In this document: one piece after another, positions 11,872 through 21,122 of the stretch
Layout of the letters: each line of letters starts with the position of its first letter
Numbering within the stretch: position 1 is the stretch's first letter
Origin: Nemopilema nomurai
Taxonomy: Eukaryota; Cnidaria; Scyphozoa; Rhizostomeae; Rhizostomatidae
Direction: 5' to 3'
NCBI GenBank assembly: GCA_003864495.1
Contig: ML133409.1
Span: 274,147 to 338,146, forward strand
Length of the DNA stretch: 64,000 nucleotides
Notes under the pieces: generated by a model
Seen by the model: the letters and a program-made list of their open reading frames with translations, nothing else
Databases searched by the model: none
What the model was told of the DNA's origin: nothing
Position numbers and translations under genes: made by a program

Positions 11872-13642
11872 GTTGAACTATCAACTTGAAGACCAAAATT
11901 TAGTGACGATAGCAAAGCAACGTAAACGTTGTTTATTCGTAATTGATCCTTTCACCTGTTGTTCCTCAACACCTTCATATTGACTTGTTTGTGCTGCATT
12001 GAGTTTTCCAGCTGTTTGCAAGAATGCACATCGGAAACTTGACGCATTGATTATAGACACCCAGGCTGATAAGCATTCAAATGCAAATGAAGAGAGGGTA
12101 GTTTTGGTGCGACTCCAGCACTTGCATGCTTTTGAGAACAGAACTTATAGTCAGCTTAGTTTCTTGGCTCTGCAAACACGTATGGAAATCAATTGGAAGT
12201 CATGCGTTTCATTGCAGAAGAAACTTAGTGCACACCCTTCTTTTTCTAATGCAACAGACTTGACACGCATGCTCTCTCTAATCCAAATACCCTTTACTTT
12301 TCCAATAAAGTGCCTGAGAAAGATTTTATAGTATTTGCATTGTACATTGGCCACCAAAGTTACTAGGTGATGTTAGATGATGACGTAGCCGTTGGACGTG
12401 GCTCAACCGAGCCTTGGTAGTCGACACTTATTGCCTTTTTGTTTGATACCTAGATCATCTCATTCAGTGCAGCTGGATTTCCCCTTCATAGTTTTTTTTC
12501 TATTGTTGCTAAAGGAGACGGCATATAGCTAGCTAATCCCAACTACTTGAAGTAAGGTATGAACCAGCCTTTATTAAAGAGCCTTTGAAGTAGATGATTA
12601 AAAAGCTTGGGATTCGAACGGCGTTTTCAAATAACATTTATAGGACAAGAACACCAGCATGCTATCTCACTGCGGGCACCAATGTATAGCTCATTTCCCA
12701 TGTAATCCAATCCAAGTTTTGTCGATTACTGTTAGTGATAAAAGAGGACGTATATTTTGCGGAAATTTGAAGCCTTTTAAATTTTCCAGGATATATATAG
12801 ACTAGGACATAGCTAGCAATGAGGCGAAGTAGAATCAGAGACGAGAATAGCCTATTGCAATTTACAGGAGAAATCATAATACTTCTTCAGTGAGTTGGCA
12901 ACAAGGTAACAAATTGTTGCTGTTCTTGTTTATGTTCCCTTGATCTTCATCTAAGTGTCCGGTTGTCTTTATCATTGGTGGAGCCTATCAGTTACCAAAG
13001 ACATCTGTACTTGTCTTGACAAGAGAGGGGCCAATTAGCAACATAACAATAGCAGAACTGAGCCCTTTTACCGAAGGCAGGGGTAAGCCGCCCCATTGCC
13101 CCCTGTTCCGGGCGCCCCTATCGATGATGGACAGACAAGCGATGGAAAGGTTAGCAATTTTCCGTTTCTTTATGCTCACTCTCGTCCTCTATCAGATATA
13201 TAGGTTCGTCTTCGTTGCAGCCTCAATACGGATTGAGACCCAGAGAGTACAACGCATGCAATTTCAAAAACTATCTTGATACTTCGACTGTTATAGGAAC
13301 CAGGTTAGGATCTTTTTGCCAGTGCGACGTCTGTTGTGGAACACGTAAGTCCTTGAAGCACTACAGGATGCAAATGATGCAGAAGGGTTTCGTCGTAAAC
13401 AGGTGCTTTGCAAAGATACCCATGAGAAACATCTTTGAACTTGGAACGCTGTGTGTCTCAACGATTTCCAGTTTGACGATAAGCTACGTCTAGCCTTTCC
13501 ATTGCCTTTGTTTTTCTATGCGTTTCTTGTATTAGTCGAGCTGAATTCAGTCATATGTAGTATTTGTGAAATGAAAGGTTCGTAATAGTGCAGGACTCTT
13601 CTAATGTTTCTTTCGAAGAATGCTTTGCAAGACAAATGAGTT
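11872..13642. other. Intergenic, no gene recognised
   Basis: Only short unconvincing open frames (at most 110 codons) with no recognisable motif. A small perfect palindrome (CTTGTCTTGACAAG, about 13011-13024) and a C/G-rich patch near 13080-13120 may be remnants of a mobile element, but no ends can be defined. Confidence 0.5.
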
Positions 13643-13646
13643 ACTT

Positions 13647-13996
13647 TGTAGTGACTCCTTTGTCTATTTTCCATTGTCACACCATGTCATGCTGACACAT
13701 CGTTTCTCGCTCCCCAGCCTAGATTTTTCCATCCGCATTACATCACCATTTCATCATCCTCTCTCATCCCTCGTCAGCAAATTTATTCTTAGATCCATCA
13801 GTATAAATATAATTGTAAAGTAAGCCAGAGTCAGTCAGAAACAGAGCTACAGAAAACAACAGACAACGCGTCGTCATTTCTCTCTCTCGGCCTGGCTCCG
13901 TGTTCTCTGCACGTTAAACAAGACAACTTTGGCTCGGATCGTCCATAGAGGTTGAGCAACGCAGTCGGTAGAAACCCATCACAACTCGTTTCTATA
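13647..13996. repeat. Left LTR of the TRIM-like element
   Basis: 350 bp, TG...TA. It contains TATAAATATAA (about 13801-13811), which could serve as a TATA box for the element. The single visible difference from the right LTR is a T/C near position 23 of the repeat. Confidence 0.85.
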
Positions 13997-14151
13997 ATGG
14001 TGACCACGACGTGACCTTCTCAACCGACATGGACACGATTTTCATCCTTCGCCATGCAAGCAACCCAATGCACATCAACAGCACTCGCTCGGATCCGAAT
14101 CGCCGTTCTCGAACTCCGTGCCGTGCCGACGCTGCATCTCGAAGCATCATC

Positions 14152-14327
14152 GCTGGTTCCTGGTCATCCAACTCATAAAACCATGGACACAACACAACTC
14201 TGGTTCCTGGTCATCCAACTCATAAAACCATGGACGCAACACAACTCTGGTTCCTGGTCACCCAACACACAAAACCATGGACACAACAAGCATCGCAGGT
14301 TCTTGGTAAACCTACTCACAAAACCTT
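14152..14327. repeat. 47-bp tandem repeat inside the TRIM-like element
   Basis: About 3.7 copies of a unit beginning CTGGTTCCTGGTCATCCAAC, starting near 14152, 14199, 14246 and 14296. The first two copies are nearly identical and the last two are diverged. Short open frames on both strands here follow the repeat and are not convincing genes. Confidence 0.85.
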
Positions 14328-14546
14328 GAATTTCAACCTGGACACCGTCGAACAACTTCGCTCTTCCTGCTTGCAAGGGAATCCCCACGTCAACGCAAGT
14401 CACGGACAAGCACACAGAAAAATGAAAACGGACATTCGAACATTTAGTAATTTTATTCACAATTCTCTCTTTCTTAATTGTTAGTCGTAATACTTAATTT
14501 CATTTTCGAATCCTTCGCTTCGCTTGTCTTCTAGGAGGGGAGCTCT

Positions 14547-14896
14547 TGTAGTGACTCCTTTGTCTACTTTCCATTGTCACACCATGTCATGCTGACACAT
14601 CGTTTCTCGCTCCCCAGCCTAGATTTTTCCATCCGCATTACATCACCATTTCATCATCCTCTCTCATCCCTCGTCAGCAAATTTATTCTTAGATCCATCA
14701 GTATAAATATAATTGTAAAGTAAGCCAGAGTCAGTCAGAAACAGAGCTACAGAAAACAACAGACAACGCGTCGTCATTTCTCTCTCTCGGCCTGGCTCCG
14801 TGTTCTCTGCACGTTAAACAAGACAACTTTGGCTCGGATCGTCCATAGAGGTTGAGCAACGCAGTCGGTAGAAACCCATCACAACTCGTTTCTATA
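14547..14896. repeat. Right LTR of the TRIM-like element
   Basis: 350 bp, matching the left LTR at all but one visible base. It is preceded directly by the purine-rich tract and followed by ACTT, the presumed target duplication. Confidence 0.85.
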
Positions 14897-14900
14897 ACTT

Positions 14901-15355
14901 CTATTACAACAGGATCCACTTACAGAAACTAAAATTGCCCAGAATGCTATAGCACTCTTCTACATGTCTTCGATATCAAGTTAAAGTATTATGTATACCT
15001 ATTTTAATTATCACATTAGGAAAAGGTTTGGTATAAAATTTAAACAACTCTTTGTTAGTATTGCAGCGTTTCTTGTAGCAACACAGCTAAAATGTAGATT
15101 ACATTAATAATGATGCTTTTGAAAAGAAGTGCTTTCATTATTCCTCACATGTTTACTTCATTTTAACACGTTTGCTAAAATTATTAAGTGAATCATCTTT
15201 ACTAGTTGTCGGGGAACTTGAAGAGATTGCCTACTTTTGAAAAGTCTACTTTGCCAATTTACAAAATATGTTTCCTAATTTTTTACATTCAAGATTTCGA
15301 TACAAAATCCGACTGACTCATACAACCTGGTTCAATATCTAAAGAAGGTCTAAAA
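14901..15355. other. Intergenic, 3' flank of SGNH-2
   Basis: AT-rich sequence with no open frame of note. It should contain the 3' untranslated region of the frameshifted SGNH paralogue on the minus strand; no clear polyadenylation signal was fixed. Confidence 0.4.
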
Positions 15356-16860
15356 TCAGTCTATAATGATAGCACACAGATTACACCCCCCGGTTTCCGT
15401 GTAAACTGATAGCGTTTGGTCACCAGTAGCAACCGGTCCAAGCTCAATTGAATTCGTCCCAGCCTTCTTTCTTTCAGATGTATCAGCGTGCACAAGCCTC
15501 TCGTTCCCAGTTCCTTCATTCAAAACGAACCGAACTCGTCCACCAAAGTATTTATTTCTCACAGTGACAGAAATTTGTGACAAAGTAAGAGCATTGCTTT
15601 TAGGAACTGTAAATTTCACCTTGAGGTGACTACCGGAGTCTGTTGTTATATACCCCCCTGTGGAATCATGGCGCTCTTCAGGAGAGGAATCCCATAATGA
15701 TTCCTTCAAGACTGTGAAACCTTTATTAAGCAGTACGGGCAAACCCCGCAGCGGATGCTTTGGGGGATTCCCTGGTCCTGGGCTAATGGAAGTGAAGCAT
15801 TTCGACAGAGTCTTAGCTTCTTCCTTGGTCATAAAAACCGGCTCCGGTAGCAGCGACGGTATGGCATTGTTAGCATACAATCCGGCATTGACAGCAGAGT
15901 TTGTTGTTGCTGTTGGGGTCATGTACCCAGCATACATCTGTCGGGTCGACGATTTCTTTAACCCGCTCAAAATGCTTTTCTTGAAATAGTTGATCAGTAT
16001 AAATGCCACTTGTGCATGACCAAGTTTGGGTGATTCTTGTGAAACAATTTTTCAATATTCTTTTTCAAGTTTAAATCCTTACAGAAGCATAGTGACCTTT
16101 CCCACCTGATGGAAGTGGATAGATAGTGCCTTGCCATGTTATCCACAGTCTTCGCTTCATCTTCGTGTCTCTTGCATTTGTCTTTGGCAGTGGAAGCTAT
16201 CTTGCCTTTGCTTGCAAAATTTACGAACATCAATCCAGGCCTAGATTGCATAGACAAGATATCTCTTGCAAACCTTTCGACTGCCTTATCGTACTGCAGT
16301 GAATCTGGGTCATTGATGGCGAATTCCCAAGTAACAAAATCGAATTTTTCGTCTGTATTTACATATTCCTGCCAGCAATGTCCAAAATACGTTGTCCCAA
16401 CTCCACCAACGGCTACAACCTTTCTCTGCATATAACTGCCAGTAACTGCTCCGATCGTTTTGTTCCACCAATCAGCAAGAGCATAATGATAAGTAAGTTT
16501 TAAATTGTCCTTTCCTAAATCTGCCCCTAATGTAGACGAACCACCTAGCACAAACATGTTGACGCTTTTCCCTTGGATAGCAGAGTCTAGCATGCGCTGT
16601 ATTCTTTCAACTGTCATGTCCCCATCGACTGCTATTCCATGTTTCAAACAGCTCTCATTTAGCAGCAGTGAGTCCAAGTCAGGAAACATATTTTTGTAAG
16701 TCCAAAGCGACGTAATATCTTTGGAAATGGCATCAACTACCGCATCAATATTTGTTCCATTGACCACCCTTATGAAAATGATCAAAAACATCATTAGGGT
16801 AAAATCCCACGCCTTAAGCTTTGTGTTTTTATTCATTTTGCTCTCCTTTCCTGAAATCAA
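15356..16860 (-). pseudogene. SGNH-hydrolase-like paralogue 2, frameshifted
   Basis: An intronless relative of the gene at 10369-11871, broken into two overlapping frames: 15994-16860 (N-terminal 288 codons) and 15356-16009 (C-terminal 217 codons). The N-terminal part has a hydrophobic leader (about residues 20-36), VLGGSSTLGADLG, GGVGTTYFGHCW and TWEFAIND. The break is at about 16021-16031, inside the block that should supply the catalytic histidine: the intact paralogue has 15 bases from CAT CCC to the GGT codon and this copy has 11, a net loss of 4 bases. After it, homology resumes in another frame (GHAQVAFILINYF) and continues through the C-terminal domain (GGRVRFVLNEG, TETGGCNLCAIIID). 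Few other lesions are visible, so the loss is recent, or it is a sequencing or assembly error. The segment matching 11345-11735 is almost identical to the intact gene. Confidence 0.85.
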
Positions 16861-19541
16861 GACATATTTGGTGGAATTAAGAAGGAAAGAACAAGAATGT
16901 TGTTTATAGTTATGAGCTGAAGGAATTACTATGCATGTAATTTCTTACGATATCTCAACATGTTTGCATGTGAACATCTACATAATTATCTACATGTGTC
17001 TACATAATTATCCACATGTACAACTACAATTTAGTAAAGAGGCATCAGAAATTCTTGACATTTTATTCGTCTGCATCAAGTTCATTATGCAACTTAAACC
17101 CATCAGAATATGTGGTCGAATTAAAACAAAGCCGGTAATAAAGTTCTGGCAAGGAATGTTTATTGGCATATCCTTTCTTGCTGATGCTATAGTCTTCCTC
17201 TATACAGCTTTTACTTGTCATTGATGCAGTATAGAGCTAAAATATTGTGAATAAAGTCTAATTAAAGCCAATGTTCTTAGCTACCTTCTCTAATATCCAG
17301 GACCTGAACTGTGTTTACAACGGTCTCCAACTACCTATATTGGCCTTCAAAACAAATACCAGAATACAAGCGAGCAAGGTAGATAAGAGAAAACTTTGCT
17401 GAATGATTTCAAATAAAATGCATCTAGCTAAAGATGATGTTGAGAAACAGTTGATCCCCCTAAGAACAAAGAGAAAGAATTTCAAGTTTCAGAGAACATT
17501 CTAGCTTGAAGCTTTAGCAATCTTGGTGGCTGTTTTAATGCAAGAGTGAGTCCTGATAAACAAAACCTACCTCTTGGGTTCTTTTATTCAAATTGTTCTT
17601 CGATTCTACCTTCTCAAGCCGATTCCCTAGTAAGTGTTTCTCGTTAGGCCGGTTGACCTTTCAGCCAAGATCAATCACAAACAGGTACTGCCCACGCACG
17701 TATAGCTAAGGAAATCAAGGCACAAGAATCAAAGCTCCTTACAGTCTTACTAAGAACTTTAATATTAACTGCAATACATTGAAATTAACTCGACGATGTC
17801 TTAATGAAAGTCTTTAAAATTTTGGAGCATTGCTTCATGGCGTGCAATGATGTAGCTAAGATCGCTCAATCCTTGTAAATTAAAGCTAGGTATCTCTACT
17901 TTCATGTGCACCTGTCTAAACTCAGGTACAAATCATTTCGGTCTGCGTTAACTACAAAGCCAGGCAGGTATTGGAGTTGAATTTGCCCTAGAGGATTTTC
18001 CATAGAGCGCTTCCTTTCGTTCGCTCTTTTTGGTGGAAAATGTCAAAAACTGCTTATTACTGTCAAATTGAATTCACATACCCGTTACAGCCTCCTTTCA
18101 GTTAGTTCTTGTTCTATACAATCGGCCTTTATCTCTTCGTCAGGTTGCTTGATACGCCTCGGTGAGCCTGCAGGCTTCGAATTTGAGCGAAGGTTCATTG
18201 GGATCAGATGTTGGTGTAGAAATGGAGCGTTGAAAGAGCTGAATAAAAGGTTTGCAAAACTATCTTCTAGTTTCGTATCTGTAGAGCGACTCAAGATAAA
18301 ATCTGTTGATGCTTTCTTGATCTCCCTCTGATTTCTTGAGATGCCGTAAATTTCGATTATGTGTAAAAGTTTTGTCTTTTAATGCATCTATATTAAATAT
18401 AGATTGTATCTATAGTAGATGCAATATTGTGCTGAGATTTTGCCTCTATCTGGTTATCAAACATTCATTCATTCGAGGTATGATATACTTGTACTCTCGG
18501 GCAGTTATTGCAATATTTATTATGAAATTCCTGTTTATGAAGCATGTGTTTCGAGCTTAAAGTTGTTGTCCCTAACAAATGTAATCACATAACACGTTGA
18601 AAATTGCTGTTTATCGCCGAATTATTAGTCTATCAACGAAGCCTCTTTGTGATCAAACTCTGTAAAAAGAACAAATAAAAAGGTGTGATTATCCTCTCTC
18701 GTTATAATACAAGCATATTTAAACATGCAGACAGCAACAACAACACATAACACTGACAAGACTTCTCTAGAGACTTCTTCATAACGGACATTGGTGGCTC
18801 AATGGCAAACTCTGAGAGAGATATCTTTGGCCTTATTTTTACATTAGTGAAAGCAGTGCAAGTGAAAGCTTAAAGCGAACGAGTTGAAATGATTTCAAAT
18901 TGGCCTCATCCAGTTTCTAGTTATATATTCAATCCGCAGACACCGCTGGAACACACTCTCATATAATGTCCTTGACGTGTTCATATACAAATATTTAGGA
19001 TTTGTGTTGTTGTATCTCGGTGGAATGCTTAAAGAAAATTGTGTCGGGCAGCATTGAGAGTTGAATACACACTGTTTATAAGAATAGAGTCTATAAGAAT
19101 ATTGAGGCTCAAAATTGATAAAATTCAAGAATAAATTAAGAATAATGCCAGGCCTAACCTTCATCGAGATTAAAATTTCTCTTTAATCTGAGTTCTGTCC
19201 CAAAGCAAAGCAACAGTCATTTTGAATACATGTTTGTTCATGTTAACATTTATGATGAAGAAACACACCAGAAAAGATTTAATATTTTTCTTCGATCTTA
19301 AGGCAAATTTATACCTTAGATTGGACTAGAATGATTTAAGAATAATTTTAGACTCAAAATCTAAAATGTTTAAGAATATTGCGACTCGGAAAAAAACTAG
19401 GTATTCTTATATGTGCACAGTCCATAAGAGTTGGACATTGATCAAAACGTATTTATCCACAATATATTTTGTTTATTTTCAGGTTTCCTCTGGACTTTTA
19501 CAAAAGCGATTGATCATGAAAATATAGCCCTGGCTTAGACA
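16861..19541. other. Intergenic between divergently oriented SGNH genes
   Basis: About 2.7 kb separates the minus-strand paralogue 2 from the plus-strand paralogue 3, so both promoters should lie here. No exon, RNA gene or transposon end was recognised. Open frames are short (under 100 codons) and lack motifs. Around 19060-19110 and 19340-19430 short phrases such as TATAAGAATA recur, without a clear unit. Confidence 0.4.
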
Positions 19542-21122
19542 ATGCTGCACCGAATTTTACTCCTTGTCCTCTTTTTCAAATGTGGACAGGCCACTAATAA
19601 AACTGGCCTTGATCGGCTTGAAGAGGCCCTCTATAAAGGGTTCGATGAAGTTTGGCCGTTCTCTAGACAATTTCCAACCGCTTCGGATTTGAAAGTGGAC
19701 AGATCAGATCTATACGAAGGCGTTGCCAACTTGGGTCAATGGACAGAGTACTCATTGGAGAAAATATTAGAGAAAGCCCTTGATAAGAAGAAGATCAAAA
19801 TATTAGTTGTAGGTGAATCAATAACTCTTGGTGCCAATCTGGGGTGTCACAATAACAAAAGAACGTTCCACTATGGTCTCACCAGATGGTGGCTACGAAC
19901 GATAGTCAATGCAACTGGGAGCAGCTTGGCGAGGCATCAAATCGCAGTGGGTGGAGTCGGCACCAACTACTTTGACCGTTGCTGGAAGGAATACCTCAAC
20001 GCAAACGAAACATTTGATCTGGTCCTTTGGGAGTTCGCCTTCAACGATGCTGACGCTGTCAATCAGAGCAAAGCAATCGAGCGGTTCACGCGATCTGTGG
20101 CCAGCCTGCCGGAGATACCGGGCCTAATTTTCGTCAGCTTCTTCAGAAAGAACTTCTTCCGCAGTTACACGTCTCGTAGGTCCATCGACCCGTGCGACAA
20201 GGTTCTAGACGAACTGAGTAGAAAACACGAGACTCACGAATTGACAATAAAAACAGTGGCAGAGTACTACGGAATAACATTGCTGGATTTAGAGAGAACC
20301 ATTTGCAGTGCAATTGAAAGAAACTCTTCTTCAATCAGCATGCAGCAAATGTTCAACACTGACCATCCCTCCTTCTTAGCGCATGCAATGACGTTTATTC
20401 TGATACACTACCTGAGAGGAACACTTGCAAATATTATCAAAAAGAAGAAATTCTCAACCCAACGGCAAACAACTATGAACAATATCAAAAGCATCGGATT
20501 CAAAAGGAAGCTGCAAAGGTTTTCGAAACGAAGCAAGACGCTTAAGTCGTTTGGTGTGTTTAAAAATAGGCCTAAGCACCACAAGATTCTTCTTCCGACA
20601 TTGTATTTGACGAAGAGCGAGGCTGATGTTTACGATGAGCCTATTTGTTGGACTGCAGTTCTCCCAAACGTCCACAAGAAACCGAGACACGATTTGTTCG
20701 ACTTGCAAGTGAGTCATTCTAAATCATTCAAGAAGCTCCAGAAAATTGACTGGAGAGATGCTGACGAAAAACGGTTCGATTCAACCGGGGGGTTCTACAC
20801 AACAAAACCAAATCAAACAATTTCCTTCAATTTCACCATACCAGAAGAGGACGGCAAGCCCACTTGGCAAGTCTCTCTTGCAGTACGAAACAAGTTTTTT
20901 GGAGGAGATGTTGAAGTCTCGTTGTGGAATCAAGTTGATGCATCAAAGGATGGTCAGATGATAGGGGATAGTATTTCAAAAGGAGTTATTGATACCTCCG
21001 TGAAGAAGTTCACGGGCGTTAATGTTTACGATGTATTAAGAAAAACTGACTCGGGGAAAAAGACATTGGTCGTGAACACGTTAACAGGCGGTGTCCATAT
21101 ATGCGCTATTGTCATAAGCTGA
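19542..21122 (+). CDS. Secreted SGNH-hydrolase-like protein 3, intronless
   Basis: A single open frame of 526 codons with a hydrophobic leader at residues 1-17 (MLHRILLLVLFFKCGQA). The same blocks as in the two minus-strand paralogues appear in the same order: VVGESITLGANLG (89-101, Ser93), GGVGTNYFDRCW (137-148), LWEFAFND (162-169, Asn168) and TDHPSFLAH (273-281, with the Asp-x-x-His type pair around D274 and H275/H281). The C-terminal region keeps DSTGGF, AVRNKFFGGDVEVSL and TGGVHICAIVIS. A basic linker (about residues 294-345, rich in Lys and Arg) is longer than in paralogue 1. Overall it is clearly homologous but much more diverged than copies 1 and 2 are from each other. AATAAA at 21271-21276 is a plausible polyadenylation signal. 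It is probably an acyl esterase or transferase of the secretory pathway or cell exterior; the substrate is unknown. Confidence 0.82.
   Translation: MLHRILLLVLFFKCGQATNKTGLDRLEEALYKGFDEVWPFSRQFPTASDLKVDRSDLYEGVANLGQWTEYSLEKILEKALDKKKIKILVVGESITLGANLGCHNNKRTFHYGLTRWWLRTIVNATGSSLARHQIAVGGVGTNYFDRCWKEYLNANETFDLVLWEFAFNDADAVNQSKAIERFTRSVASLPEIPGLIFVSFFRKNFFRSYTSRRSIDPCDKVLDELSRKHETHELTIKTVAEYYGITLLDLERTICSAIERNSSSISMQQMFNTDHPSFLAHAMTFILIHYLRGTLANIIKKKKFSTQRQTTMNNIKSIGFKRKLQRFSKRSKTLKSFGVFKNRPKHHKILLPTLYLTKSEADVYDEPICWTAVLPNVHKKPRHDLFDLQVSHSKSFKKLQKIDWRDADEKRFDSTGGFYTTKPNQTISFNFTIPEEDGKPTWQVSLAVRNKFFGGDVEVSLWNQVDASKDGQMIGDSISKGVIDTSVKKFTGVNVYDVLRKTDSGKKTLVVNTLTGGVHICAIVIS

Larger units (their letters stand above)
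13647..14896. mobile_element. Non-autonomous LTR retrotransposon (TRIM-like), 1.25 kb
   Basis: Two direct repeats of 350 bp (13647-13996 and 14547-14896) differ at one visible base and enclose 550 bp. Both begin TGTAGTGACTCC and end CTATA. Two bases inside the left repeat is TGGTGACCACGACGTGACC (13998-14016), which starts with TGG as a tRNA primer-binding site should. Just before the right repeat is AGGAGGGGAGCTCT (14533-14546), a polypurine tract. The flanks share ACTT (13643-13646 and 14897-14900), a probable 4-bp target duplication. The interior has no gag or pol, so the element must have been moved by a helper. TG...TA ends are slightly unusual. The superfamily cannot be assigned. Near-identical LTRs mean a recent insertion. 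Confidence 0.88.

Noticed and set aside
13011..13024. Perfect 14-bp palindrome as a transposon end or operator
   Set aside because: It is isolated, with no partner or target duplication nearby, and is expected by chance in 64 kb.
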